DNA of 64,000 bases. It comes from Sphingomonas sp. SCN 67-18. GTDB taxonomy: Bacteria > Pseudomonadota > Alphaproteobacteria > Sphingomonadales > Sphingomonadaceae. The notes beneath the pieces were generated by a model. The model was not told where the DNA came from and searched no databases. It saw only the letters and a list, made by a program, of their open reading frames with translations. Where the stretch lies: the NCBI RefSeq assembly GCF_001724715.1, contig NZ_MEFG01000013.1, positions 1 to 64,000 of the forward strand, in the 5' to 3' direction. This document shows positions 1 through 8,823 of this stretch, piece by piece (the stretch's first letter is position 1; each line of letters opens with the position of its first letter). A program made the position numbers and the translations under genes.

Positions 1-452
1 TCGCCGCCGCGCCGCACCTTGCGGGACAGGCGGTCAAGCTCCAGGTCCGCGCAGCGCAGCACCGCGTCCGGCGCGGCGGCGGCCGCCCCGCCCCGGCGGA
101 TCGCCAGATGCAGCCGCGCCAGCAGTTCCGCAAAGGCGAAGGGCTTGACCAGATAATCGTCCGACCCCGCCGTCAGCCCGCTCACCCTGTCGTCCACGGA
201 CCCCAGCGCTGAGAGCAGGATGACCGGGGTGGCGACATCGGCGGCCCGCAGCGCCTTCAGCACCGCCATGCCGTCCATGCCCGGCATCATCCGGTCCAAT
301 ATGATCGCGTCGTAAGCGCTGTCGGTGGCGAGGAACAAACCGTCCCGGCCATTGTCCGCCCGGTCGACCACGAAGCCCGCTTCCGCCAGCCCCCGGGCGA
401 TATAGTCCGCCGTCTTGGCATCGTCCTCGACCACCAATATCCGTCCACCCAT
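1..452 (-). CDS. OmpR-family response regulator, partial (C-terminus beyond left edge)
   Basis: The first 150 or so residues of a two-component response regulator. The receiver domain is complete: the N-terminal acidic pair sits in LVVEDD (residues 6-11), the phospho-accepting Asp lies in the LDRMMPGMDG segment near residue 52, and the conserved Lys is in DDYLVKPF. The start of the linker and winged-helix domain follows, and the window ends before the DNA-recognition helix. The layout fits the OmpR/CopR/CusR class that often controls metal or envelope genes. A sensor kinase would be expected next door, outside the window. Copper genes begin 4 kb away, so a role in metal response is possible but unproven. 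Confidence 0.9.
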   Translation of the reverse strand, partial: MGGRILVVEDDAKTADYIARGLAEAGFVVDRADNGRDGLFLATDSAYDAIILDRMMPGMDGMAVLKALRAADVATPVILLSALGSVDDRVSGLTAGSDDYLVKPFAFAELLARLHLAIRRGGAAAAAPDAVLRCADLELDRLSRKVRRGG

Positions 453-540
453 GGATTGCAGCCTCGCTGACGTCCCGACATGACCGATTGTTAACCCGCT
501 TTCCACGCGGCGGACAGCGCCCTGCGCCTATTCCCGCCGG

Positions 541-1293
541 ATGATGCCGCCAACCCCACGCCGCCGCCTGCTGCCCCACACCATCCGGGGGCGGGTTGCG
601 CTCGGCCTCGCGCTGCTCGCCGCGGCGCTTGCCCTGCTGCTGGCCTATGCCGGCTTTTTCGACCGCAACGAATTGAGGCTGTTCCCCACCGTCGGCACGG
701 AACGGGCGCAGGTGGGCGTGCTCTACGTGTCCGGCGACATGGGCCTGCGGTTCGGCATGGGGCCTTATGTGGCCAACGCCATCGCGCGGAGCGGCATTCC
801 CGTGGTCGGGCTTAGCTCGTCCACCGCCTTCGCCACCCACCGCAGCCGCGGCGAGCTGGAGGCGATTGTCGACAGGGCGGTCCGCGCGACTCTGGCCCGC
901 ACCGGCAAGCAGCGCCTGATCCTCGTCGGCCAGTCCTTTGGCGCGGACATATTGCAGACCGGGCTGGCGACCCTGCCGCAGCCGCTGCGCGCGCGGATCG
1001 CGGCGGTCGTGCTGGTGGTGCCGGGGCGGACCGTCTTCTTCCGCGCGGACCCGACCAGCATCGCCTATCGCGGCACGCCGGACAGCAATGGGCCGGATAC
1101 GGTGCGGACGATCGACTGGGCGCCGCTCACCTGCATCCAGGGCGCGCGCGAGAGCGACAGCCTGTGCCCCTGGGTCACCCAGCCCAATGCGCGCCGCATC
1201 GTGTTGCCGGGCGGCCATTTCCTGAACCACGACCAGGTGATCGCCACCGTGTTCCGCGCGATCCGCGCCGTCACCCCGATTCCGGGGGAATGA
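541..1293 (+). CDS. VirJ/AcvB-like serine hydrolase
   Basis: A 250-residue protein with a basic N-terminus, one membrane segment or uncleaved signal (about residues 18-40) and an alpha/beta-hydrolase core. The nucleophile elbow GQSFGAD places the catalytic Ser near residue 132, and GGHFLNHDQ near 223-231 supplies the likely catalytic His. This matches the VirJ domain family; in rhizobia and Agrobacterium the related AcvB hydrolyses lysyl-phosphatidylglycerol in the periplasm and is encoded with the lipid synthase. The same pairing is seen here, since MprF follows two genes on. The stop overlaps the start region of the DUF2147 gene. Substrate is inferred from family and context. Confidence 0.8.
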   Translation: MMPPTPRRRLLPHTIRGRVALGLALLAAALALLLAYAGFFDRNELRLFPTVGTERAQVGVLYVSGDMGLRFGMGPYVANAIARSGIPVVGLSSSTAFATHRSRGELEAIVDRAVRATLARTGKQRLILVGQSFGADILQTGLATLPQPLRARIAAVVLVVPGRTVFFRADPTSIAYRGTPDSNGPDTVRTIDWAPLTCIQGARESDSLCPWVTQPNARRIVLPGGHFLNHDQVIATVFRAIRAVTPIPGE

Positions 1294-1295
1294 CC

Positions 1296-1700
1296 ATGGC
1301 CCGCTGGCTGGTCGCCTGCATCGCAGCGTCGCTGTTCGCCGCGCCCGCCGCCGCCGTGCCGGATGCCGACCCGATCATCGGCATATGGCGGAACCCGCAC
1401 GGCACCATCGACGTACAGACAATGGCCTGCGCGCGCAGGCTTTGCGGCATCATCGTCCGCGCCAGCCCGCAGGCGGTGGCGGATGCACGGGAGAGCGGGG
1501 TGGACCGGCTGATCGGCCTGCAATTGCTGAACGATTATCGCCGCACCGCATCCGGCAACTGGGTAGGCCGCGTCTATGTGCCGGACATGGGGCGCAGCTT
1601 TTCTTCCCATATTGAGCTGACCGAGCCGAATGTGCTGCGCATTTCCGGCTGCCTGATCGGCGGGTTCTTCTGCAAGTCGCAGCTGTGGAAGCGGCTATGA
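1296..1700 (+). CDS. DUF2147 secreted protein
   Basis: A 134-residue protein with a typical signal peptide (hydrophobic stretch about residues 3-20, Ala-rich cleavage region before VPDAD). The mature part reads IIGIWRNPHGTIDVQ followed by CARRLCG, which is the DUF2147 pattern of a small periplasmic beta-structured protein, about the usual family length. The start at 1296 has a GGGGGA ribosome site six bases upstream; an ATG at 1290 overlapping the previous stop is the alternative. The stop overlaps the mprF start, so it is translated in one unit with the VirJ-like hydrolase and MprF. The function of DUF2147 is not established. Confidence 0.8.
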   Translation: MARWLVACIAASLFAAPAAAVPDADPIIGIWRNPHGTIDVQTMACARRLCGIIVRASPQAVADARESGVDRLIGLQLLNDYRRTASGNWVGRVYVPDMGRSFSSHIELTEPNVLRISGCLIGGFFCKSQLWKRL

Positions 1701-4258
1701 GCGCCGGGGCGGCATCGGCCGGGTGGCCGGAGAGGCTGCGCGCGCACCGCCGGTTGATCCTGATCGCGGCGGTGGCGCTGATCGCGCTGCTCGGCTTCGA
1801 GGCGTTGCGCACCGTGCTGGCCGAGGTGCGCTTCCGCGACGTGCGCGCGGCGCTGCACGCCGTGCCGCCATGGCGGATCGCCGCCGCCATCGGCTTCACC
1901 GCGCTCAGCTATCTGGCGCTGACCCTGTATGACAGCTTCGCCCTCCGCGCGATCGGGCGGCCGCTGCCATGGCGCACGGCGGCGCTGGGATCGTTCACCA
2001 GCTATACGCTCAGCCATAATCTCGGCCTTGCTCTGTTGACCGGCGGATCCGCGCGCTACCGCGTCTATACCGCCGCCGGGCTGGACGTGGCGGACGTCGC
2101 CCGTGTCAGCCTGATCGCCAGCGCGGCCTTCTGGGGCGGCGTGTTCACCGTCGCCGCCGTCGCGCTGATCGGCGCGAGCCAGCCGCTGGTCGTCGGCGCG
2201 TTCGCGCTGCCGCCGGGGGCGGAACGGATTGCCGGCATCGCCATATTGACCGCCATCGGCGCGCTGGCGGCGGCCCGCGCCAGGGGCGTGACGGAATTGC
2301 GCGCCGGGCGATTCTCGCTGCCGGTGCCCCCTCCCCGGCTGATGGCGGCGCAGATCGGAGTCGCCGCCATCGACCTGTTGGCCGCGTCCGCCGCGCTGTT
2401 CGTGCTGGTGCCCGGCCTTGGCGCCGCCGGGTTTGCGAGTTTTTTCCTGGCCTATGCGCTGGCGCTGATCGTCGCGCTGCTGGCGCATGTCCCCGGCGGC
2501 CTGGGTGTGTTCGAGGCGGTGATCCTGGCGCTTGCGCCCGGCGACCGGAGCACGGTGTTCGCCGCGCTGATCCTGTACCGGATGATCTATTATCTGGCCC
2601 CGCTATGCCTTGCCGCGCTGCTGCTGGGGTTGATCGAGGGCCGCCGCCTGCGCCGCCCCATCATCCGGGGCCTTTCGCTGGTCGACAAGGCGGGGCAGAC
2701 GCTGGCCCCGCCGCTCATCGCCCTGCTGGTCTTCGCAGGCGGGATGGTGCTGCTGATGTCCGGCGCGCTGCCGGCGGAACATGGCCGGCTGATCGACCTT
2801 GCGGACATCATCCCGCTGCCGTTCATCGAGGCGTCGCATTTCGCGGCCAGCCTGGTCGGCACCGCGCTGCTGCTGACCGCCCCGGCGCTGGCGGCGCGGC
2901 TGGAAAGCGGTTTCCAGACCGCGCGGATGCTGCTTGTCGGCGGCATCCTCTTTTCGCTGTTCAAGGGCTTCGATTATGAGGAGGCGGCGATCCTGACCGT
3001 GGTGGCGCTTGCGCTGCAATATTGCCGCCCGGCCTTTTACCGGCGCGCGCGGATCAACGCCGCGCTGCCGGACAGCGCGTGGCTGGTCGCCGCCATCGCC
3101 GCCATCGCGCTCAGCCTGTGGGCCGGTTTCTTCGCCTACAAGCATGTCCCCTATTCCGACGAGCTGTGGTGGCGTTTCGCCCTGCAGGGCAATGCCCCGC
3201 GCTTCCTGCGCGCCAGCCTGGGCGTCGGGATTGCGCTGGGCGCCTTCCTGTTCTGGCAATTGCTGTCGCGCGCGCCGTCCGCCGACGGGCTGGATCGGCT
3301 GCCGGACGATGTGGCGCGGCAGGCGCTGGCGGCCTGCAGCCGCAGCGACGCCATGCTGGCCTTCACCGGCGACAAGCAGTTTCTGGTTTCGCCCGCCGGC
3401 GACGCTTTCCTGATGTACCGGGTGCAGGGGCGCAGTTGGGTGGTGATGGGCGACCCCGTGGGGCCGCAGGAGGCGTGGTCCGAACTGGTGTGGGCGCTGC
3501 GTTCCGCCTGCGACACCGCCCATGGCCGGCTGTGCTTCTATCAGGTGAGCGAGGAGATGCTGCCGCTGCTCGTCGATCTTGGCCTGACCGCGATGAAATA
3601 TGGCGAGGAGGCGCTGGTGCCGCTCGACGCCTTTTCGCTGGACGGGCCGCGCGCCAAGCCGCTGCGCCATGCGCTGCGGCGCGCCGATGCCGCCGGTCTT
3701 AGCTTCCATGTCGTCCCCGCAGCCGAGGTGCCGGCGTTGATCCCGGCGCTGCGCGCGGTATCGGATGCGTGGCTGGCGGCAAAGGCGGGGCATGAAAAGC
3801 GGTTCAGCCTCGGCTGGTTCGACCCGGCCTATCTGGCCCGTTTCGATTGCGCGGTGGTGCGCCGGGGCGAGAGCATCGTCGCCTTCGCCAATCTGTGGCG
3901 CACCGAGGACCGGGCGGAAGCATCGGTGGACCTGATGCGCCATCTGCCCGGCGCCCCTTACGGCACGATGGACTATCTGTTCGTCCGCCTGATCCAGTGG
4001 GCGCGCGATCAGGGCTATGAACGGTTCAACCTTGGGCTTGCGCCGCTTTCCGGCATCCATGGCGGCCGCTTCGCGCCGCTATGGGCCAAGCTGGCCACGG
4101 CGGTGTTCAGCAATGGCGAGCGGCTATACGGCTTTGCGGGGCTGCGCGCGTTCAAGGCCAAGTTCGGCCCGGTCTGGGTTTCCCGCTATGTCGCAACCCC
4201 CAGCGGTCTGCCCACCGCGCGCGCGCTGATCGACCTGCGCGCGCTGGTCGGCAACTAG
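1697..4258 (+). CDS. mprF: Bifunctional phosphatidylglycerol aminoacyltransferase/flippase MprF
   Basis: An 853-residue membrane protein. The first 320 residues or so form a UPF0104-type flippase domain with many hydrophobic segments, further membrane segments continue to about residue 500, and the last 320 residues form the soluble DUF2156 synthase domain (RSWVVMGDPVGP, LGLAPLSGIHGG). This is the full two-domain MprF/LpiA architecture, which moves an amino acid, usually lysine, from aminoacyl-tRNA to phosphatidylglycerol and flips the lipid, lowering surface negative charge and raising resistance to cationic peptides and acid. The ATG at 1697 overlaps the preceding TGA. The stop codon is shared head-on with cueR through the tetranucleotide CTAG. 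Confidence 0.92.
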   Translation: MSAGAASAGWPERLRAHRRLILIAAVALIALLGFEALRTVLAEVRFRDVRAALHAVPPWRIAAAIGFTALSYLALTLYDSFALRAIGRPLPWRTAALGSFTSYTLSHNLGLALLTGGSARYRVYTAAGLDVADVARVSLIASAAFWGGVFTVAAVALIGASQPLVVGAFALPPGAERIAGIAILTAIGALAAARARGVTELRAGRFSLPVPPPRLMAAQIGVAAIDLLAASAALFVLVPGLGAAGFASFFLAYALALIVALLAHVPGGLGVFEAVILALAPGDRSTVFAALILYRMIYYLAPLCLAALLLGLIEGRRLRRPIIRGLSLVDKAGQTLAPPLIALLVFAGGMVLLMSGALPAEHGRLIDLADIIPLPFIEASHFAASLVGTALLLTAPALAARLESGFQTARMLLVGGILFSLFKGFDYEEAAILTVVALALQYCRPAFYRRARINAALPDSAWLVAAIAAIALSLWAGFFAYKHVPYSDELWWRFALQGNAPRFLRASLGVGIALGAFLFWQLLSRAPSADGLDRLPDDVARQALAACSRSDAMLAFTGDKQFLVSPAGDAFLMYRVQGRSWVVMGDPVGPQEAWSELVWALRSACDTAHGRLCFYQVSEEMLPLLVDLGLTAMKYGEEALVPLDAFSLDGPRAKPLRHALRRADAAGLSFHVVPAAEVPALIPALRAVSDAWLAAKAGHEKRFSLGWFDPAYLARFDCAVVRRGESIVAFANLWRTEDRAEASVDLMRHLPGAPYGTMDYLFVRLIQWARDQGYERFNLGLAPLSGIHGGRFAPLWAKLATAVFSNGERLYGFAGLRAFKAKFGPVWVSRYVATPSGLPTARALIDLRALVGN

Positions 4259-4653
4259 GCCGGATCGCCCCGCGCCAACCGGTCGATGATCGGGCAATCC
4301 GGGCGGGCGTCGCCATGGCAGCTTCTGGCCAGATCGCTCAGCGTGCGGCGCATTGCCTCCAGCGCCCGCGCCTTGCGGCCCAGTTCCGCCGCGCGGGCCA
4401 GCGCCAGCGCCTTCACCTCGGCGCTGGAGCGGTCCCGGTTGCTCCACAGCGACAGCAATTCGCGGATCTCGTCTATGGGAAAGCCGAGATCGCGCGCGTT
4501 GGCGATGAATTTCAGCCGCGCCACGTCATTATCGGCATAATCGCGGTAGCCGCTGCCGCGCCGCGCGGGAGACGGGATCAGGCCGATCGCCTCATAATGG
4601 CGGATCATGCGTTGCGACACGCCGGTCGCGGTGGCGGCATCGCCGATGTTCAC
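4255..4653 (-). CDS. cueR: Cu(I)-responsive MerR-family regulator CueR
   Basis: A 132-residue MerR-family protein. The winged helix at the N-terminus (GVSQRMIRHYEAIGLIP) is followed by a coiled-coil dimerisation helix and a metal loop with Cys112 and Cys120 separated by seven residues and followed by Pro-Ile. This is the CueR signature and even matches the residue numbers of the Escherichia coli protein. CueR binds Cu(I) and untwists promoters that have a 19-bp spacer. Its ATG overlaps the end of the copper ATPase gene by four bases, so it is the second gene of that operon and probably autoregulated from the promoter at 7007-7037. Confidence 0.93.
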   Translation of the reverse strand: MNIGDAATATGVSQRMIRHYEAIGLIPSPARRGSGYRDYADNDVARLKFIANARDLGFPIDEIRELLSLWSNRDRSSAEVKALALARAAELGRKARALEAMRRTLSDLARSCHGDARPDCPIIDRLARGDPA

Positions 4654-6983
4654 AGCCTTGTCCTCCCCAGCCGCAGGGCGTTGGCGACTACGGTGACGGA
4701 CGACAGCGCCATCGCCCCCCCTGCCACCATGGGCGACAGCAGCAGGCCGGTCACCGGATAAAGCACGCCCGCCGCCACCGGCACGCCGATGCCGTTGAAC
4801 AGGAATGAGAAGAACAGGTTCTGGCGGATGTTGCGCATCGTCGCCCGGGCCAGCCTGCGCGCCCTGACGAGGGCCGAGAGATCGCCATGCGTCAGCGTCA
4901 TCCCCGCGCTTTCCATCGCCACGTCGGTGCCGGTGCCCATGGCGATGCCGACATCCGCCGCCGCCAGCGCCGGGGCGTCGTTGATACCGTCTCCCGCCAT
5001 CGCCACCTTCGCGCCGCCCGCCTGCAGTTCTGCGACGATGCGCGCCTTGTCTTCCGGCCTCAGCCCGGCGCGGACATCATCGATGCCGCCCACCTTGTCC
5101 GCCACCGCCCGCGCCGTCGCCGCGCTGTCGCCGGTGAGCATGACGATGCGCATCCCGTCCTGCCGCAGGGCCGCGATTGCGCCGTGCGCGGAGTCGCGCA
5201 CGGGATCGGAAACCACCAGCAGCCCGGCAAGGGCGCCGTCCACCGCCACCAGCATGACGCCCGCGCCCTGCCGCCGGTGCGCGTCGCCCGCAGCGTCCAG
5301 CGCCTCGTCACGCACCCCGGCGCGGCGCATCAGCGCGGCATTGCCCACCGCCACCGCCGCGCCGCCGACCCGCCCGGTCAGGCCCATGCCGGTGACGGAT
5401 TCGAAACCCTCCACCGGCAGCCGGGCCAGTCCACGCGCCTCCGCGGCGTTCACCACGGCATGGGCGAGCGGGTGTTCCGACTGCGCCTCCAGCGCCGCTG
5501 CGCGCGCCAGTAGGCCGGCCTCATCCTGCCCTGGCGCGGCCTCGACCGCGATCAGCGCAGGCCGGCCCACGGTCAGCGTTCCGGTCTTGTCGATGACCAG
5601 CACATCGGCCTTGTCCAGCGCCTGCAGCGCCTCGGCATGTTTCACCAGCACACCCGAGCGCGCGCCGCGCCCGGTGCCGACCATGATCGACATCGGCGTC
5701 GCCAACCCCAGCGCACACGGGCAGGCGATGATGAGCACCGCAATCGCGTTCAGCAGGGCATGGCCGAAGCGCGGTTCCGGCCCGGCCATGCTCCATATCA
5801 GGAAAGTCGCCAGCGCGACCAGCACCACCAGCGGCACGAACCAGCCCGCCACCCGGTCCGCCACCGCCTGGATGGGCGCGCGGCTGCGCTGCGCCTCGGC
5901 GACCATGCGGACGATGCGCGCCAGCATGGTATCCGCGCCGACCGCACCGGCGGTCATCACGATGCTGCCGGTGCCGTTGATCGTCCCGCCGGTCACCGCC
6001 GCGCCGGCCTGTTTGGCGACCGGTGCGGGCTCGCCGGTGAGCATCGATTCGTCGATGGCGGTGCGGCCTTCGACGACCAGCCCGTCGACCGGAACCGCCT
6101 CGCCCGGGCGCACCCTCAGCCGGTCTCCCACCACGACATCGGCCAGCGCGATCTGCGTTTCCGCGCCGTCCGCGCCGATCCGCCAGCCGGTTTTGGGCGC
6201 AAGGTCCATCAGGGCGCGGATCGCCCGGCCGGTCGCGGCGCGGGCGCGCAATTCGAGCACCTGCCCGAGCAGCACCAGCGTCACCACCACCCCGGCCGCC
6301 TCATAATAGACCGGCACCGCCCCGCCATGGCCGGTGAAGGCGGGCGGGAACAGGCCGGGCGCAAGCGTTGCGACCAGGCTGTAGGCGAAGGCCGCGCCGA
6401 CACCGAGGGCGATCAGGGTGAACATATTGAGCCTGCGCGTGCGCAGCGACGTCCAGCCGCGCGCGAAGAAGGGCGCGCCCGCCCACAGCACGATCGGCGC
6501 GGTCAGGCCAAGCTGGACCCAGGGCGAAAGCGCGGCGGGCAGCAGGTGCAGCCCCAGCATATCCGCGCCCATCGATACGATCAGCAGCGGCACGCTGAGC
6601 AGCGCCGCCACCCACAGCCGCCGCGTGAAATCGACCAGTTCCGGGTTGGGGCCATCATCCAGCGAGGGCGCCTCGGGTTCCAGCGCCATGCCGCAGATCG
6701 GGCAGCTGCCATAACCGGGCTGGCGGATCTCCGGGTGCATCGGGCAGGTCCAGATGGCGTCCGGCGCGGCTTCAGGCTGCGGCCGGGGCGTGCCTTCATC
6801 ATAGCGGTCCGGATCTGCCAGATATCTGGTCCGGCAGCCCGCGCCGCAGAAATGGACCGCGCGGCCATGGTGGCTGGCATGGTGCGGCGTCTTTGCCGGG
6901 TCCACCGTCATGCCGCAGACCGGGTCGATGGCCATTGCCGGCGCCGCGCCGGAACAACAGGCGTGGGATGCGGCTTCATTCAC
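4650..6983 (-). CDS. Copper-translocating P1B-type ATPase
   Basis: A 777-residue heavy-metal P-type ATPase. Instead of HMA metal-binding domains, the N-terminus carries a YHS-like Cys motif (DPVCGMTV about residue 20, with CGAGC near 46) and a CPMHP...CPICGM heavy-metal-binding domain (80-99). The core is complete: TGE near 316, CPC in the transport helix at 421-423, DKTGT with the phosphorylated Asp at 465, SEHP near 502, TGD at 617 and GDGINDA at 664-670. About eight membrane segments are visible. The role is Cu(I) export from the cytoplasm. The gene is first in an operon with cueR and lies divergent to the periplasmic copA-copB pair. Confidence 0.93.
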   Translation of the reverse strand: MNEAASHACCSGAAPAMAIDPVCGMTVDPAKTPHHASHHGRAVHFCGAGCRTRYLADPDRYDEGTPRPQPEAAPDAIWTCPMHPEIRQPGYGSCPICGMALEPEAPSLDDGPNPELVDFTRRLWVAALLSVPLLIVSMGADMLGLHLLPAALSPWVQLGLTAPIVLWAGAPFFARGWTSLRTRRLNMFTLIALGVGAAFAYSLVATLAPGLFPPAFTGHGGAVPVYYEAAGVVVTLVLLGQVLELRARAATGRAIRALMDLAPKTGWRIGADGAETQIALADVVVGDRLRVRPGEAVPVDGLVVEGRTAIDESMLTGEPAPVAKQAGAAVTGGTINGTGSIVMTAGAVGADTMLARIVRMVAEAQRSRAPIQAVADRVAGWFVPLVVLVALATFLIWSMAGPEPRFGHALLNAIAVLIIACPCALGLATPMSIMVGTGRGARSGVLVKHAEALQALDKADVLVIDKTGTLTVGRPALIAVEAAPGQDEAGLLARAAALEAQSEHPLAHAVVNAAEARGLARLPVEGFESVTGMGLTGRVGGAAVAVGNAALMRRAGVRDEALDAAGDAHRRQGAGVMLVAVDGALAGLLVVSDPVRDSAHGAIAALRQDGMRIVMLTGDSAATARAVADKVGGIDDVRAGLRPEDKARIVAELQAGGAKVAMAGDGINDAPALAAADVGIAMGTGTDVAMESAGMTLTHGDLSALVRARRLARATMRNIRQNLFFSFLFNGIGVPVAAGVLYPVTGLLLSPMVAGGAMALSSVTVVANALRLGRTRL

Positions 6984-7006
6984 GGGGCAATCTCCTTGGC
7001 GGGGAC

Positions 7007-7037
7007 AGCCTAACGCCTGACATCATGTCAAGGTCAA
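7007..7037 (-). promoter_or_regulatory. MerR/CueR-type promoter of the copper ATPase-cueR operon
   Basis: Read on the minus strand there is a -35 box TTGACC (7037-7032), a 19-bp spacer and a -10 box TAGGCT (7012-7007). A perfect 13-bp dyad TGACATGATGTCA (7018-7030) lies inside the spacer. The overlong 19-bp spacer with a centred dyad is the hallmark of MerR-family activation. The -10 ends 23 bases upstream of the ATPase start, and CueR itself is encoded in this operon, so CueR is the natural regulator. Seen directly: the boxes, spacing and dyad. Inferred: the regulator. Confidence 0.75.
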
Positions 7038-7122
7038 ACGCAAAATTCCGCGCAACTGCTGCTTTGATTCCCGCCGCTTTTCCGCCATTCCCTGCTCCGT
7101 TTCGCAGATTATGAGGGTGCTG

Positions 7123-8823
7123 ATGGGGCGGCCGATCGACCGGCGGACGATGTTGAGCGCGGCTGCCCTGACCGGCGGCGGCATGGCGCTGCCCGGCCTG
7201 TTTCCCGTCTGGGCGCTGCCGGTATCGCCGGGCATTCCCACCCTCCCGGCGCTGTCCGGCACGGATATCGCGCTCAGCATCGGGCATCAGGCGGTGACCA
7301 TCGACGGCAGGCGGCATCATGCCATCGCGGTCAACGGCACCGTCCCCGGCCCGCTGATCCGCCTGCGCGAAGGCCAGCAGGTGCGGCTGAGAGTGGAAAA
7401 CCGGCTGGACGAGGACAGCTCGATCCACTGGCACGGGCTGCTGGTGCCGTTCCAGTTCGACGGCGTGCCCGGCATCAGCTTTCCCGGCATCGCGCCGCGA
7501 TCCACCTTCACCTACGAATTTCCGGTCATCCAGTCCGGCACCTACTGGTATCACAGCCATTCCGGCCTGCAGGAGCAGATCGGCCATTACGGCCCGCTGG
7601 TCATCGACCCCGCCGGGCCGGATCCCATCGTTGCCGAGCGCGAGCATGTCATCGTGCTGTCCGATTTCAGCCCGGTCCATCCCCACGCCATTTTCCGCAA
7701 GCTCAAGCAGCAGGGCGGCTATTTCAACCACAATCGCCAGACACTGGCCGGGCTGCTGGCGGGCAAGGACCAGCCGATGGGCGAACGGCTGGCCTGGGGC
7801 CGGATGCGGATGGACCCCACCGACATCGCCGACGTCACCGGCGCGCTCTACACCTATCTGGTCAACGGCCACGGCCCCGCCGACAACTGGACCGCGCTGT
7901 TTCGTCCCGGCGAGCGGGTACGGCTGAGGATCATCAACGCATCGGCGATGACCACTTTCAACGTCCGCATCCCCGGGCTGGCGATGCGCGTGGTGCAGGC
8001 CGACGGGCTGGCGGTGCGGCCGGTGACGGTGGACGAATTACAGATCGCCGTAGCCGAGACATATGACGTCGTCGTCACGCCGGACGAGACGCGCGCCTAC
8101 ACGCTGGTGGGCGAGGCGATGGACCGTTCCGGCATGGCGCGGGCGACGCTTGCCCCGCGCGCGGGCATGGCGGCGGACGTCCCGCCGCTCCGCCCCCGCC
8201 CGCTCGCGACGATGAAGGACATGGGCATGGGGGCTATGGGCCATGGCGCGATGAGCCATGGCGGCATGGACATGGGGATGCGCGCCCGGTCCAACGCACC
8301 GGGCGTGAAGCTGAACCCCGGCGTGCAGAGCATATCGCCCATGCCGGTGGACCGTAGCGGGGAGCCGGGACAGGGGCTGGAGGATGCCGGGCACCGGGTG
8401 CTCGTCTATCGCGATCTGGTGGCGCTGGAGCGCAACCCGGACACGCGCCCGCCGGGCCGCAGCATGGAGATCCACCTGACCGGCAACATGGAACGCTATA
8501 TGTGGGCGTTCGACGGGGTGAAGCTGAGCGAGGTCGCCGCCCCGATCCCCTTCCGCAAGGATGAGCGGGTGCGCATCACCCTGGTCAACGACACGATGAT
8601 GGGCCACCCCATCCACATTCACGGCCATTTCTTTGAGCTTGTCACCGGCCATGGCGACCATGCGCCGCGCAAGCACACCGTCAACGTCCAGCCGGGCGGC
8701 AAGGTGACGTTCGACATCACCGCCGACGCGCCGGGCGACTGGGCGTTCCATTGCCACCTGCTCTACCACATGCATGCGGGCATGATGCAGGTCATCACCG
8801 TGCGGCCGGGAGAGGCGGCATGA
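7123..8823 (+). CDS. copA: Copper-resistance multicopper oxidase CopA (Tat-exported)
   Basis: A 566-residue three-cupredoxin oxidase. The N-terminus has DRRTMLSAAALTG, a twin-arginine signal. The four copper-binding clusters are present in order: HWHG (about 102), YHSHSG (about 143), HPIHIHGHFF (about 495) and HCHLLYHMHAGM (about 543). A Met/His-rich insert (MKDMGMGAMGHGAMSHGG) precedes the third domain, as in PcoA/CopA proteins that oxidise Cu(I) in the periplasm. The start at 7123 is preferred because GAGGG lies five bases upstream; an in-frame ATG at 7111 has no ribosome site. The stop overlaps the copB start. Confidence 0.94.
   Translation: MGRPIDRRTMLSAAALTGGGMALPGLFPVWALPVSPGIPTLPALSGTDIALSIGHQAVTIDGRRHHAIAVNGTVPGPLIRLREGQQVRLRVENRLDEDSSIHWHGLLVPFQFDGVPGISFPGIAPRSTFTYEFPVIQSGTYWYHSHSGLQEQIGHYGPLVIDPAGPDPIVAEREHVIVLSDFSPVHPHAIFRKLKQQGGYFNHNRQTLAGLLAGKDQPMGERLAWGRMRMDPTDIADVTGALYTYLVNGHGPADNWTALFRPGERVRLRIINASAMTTFNVRIPGLAMRVVQADGLAVRPVTVDELQIAVAETYDVVVTPDETRAYTLVGEAMDRSGMARATLAPRAGMAADVPPLRPRPLATMKDMGMGAMGHGAMSHGGMDMGMRARSNAPGVKLNPGVQSISPMPVDRSGEPGQGLEDAGHRVLVYRDLVALERNPDTRPPGRSMEIHLTGNMERYMWAFDGVKLSEVAAPIPFRKDERVRITLVNDTMMGHPIHIHGHFFELVTGHGDHAPRKHTVNVQPGGKVTFDITADAPGDWAFHCHLLYHMHAGMMQVITVRPGEAA

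Noticed and set aside
34-1230. Long 398-residue minus-strand frame over the response regulator and VirJ-like gene
   Set aside because: Composition is Arg/Gly/His-rich without any family motif; the plus-strand hydrolase and the minus-strand response regulator in other frames explain the region. Long shadow frames are expected at this GC content.
2603-4060. 485-residue minus-strand frame opposite mprF
   Set aside because: Low-complexity Gln/Arg/His sequence typical of an antisense shadow; mprF has clear domains.
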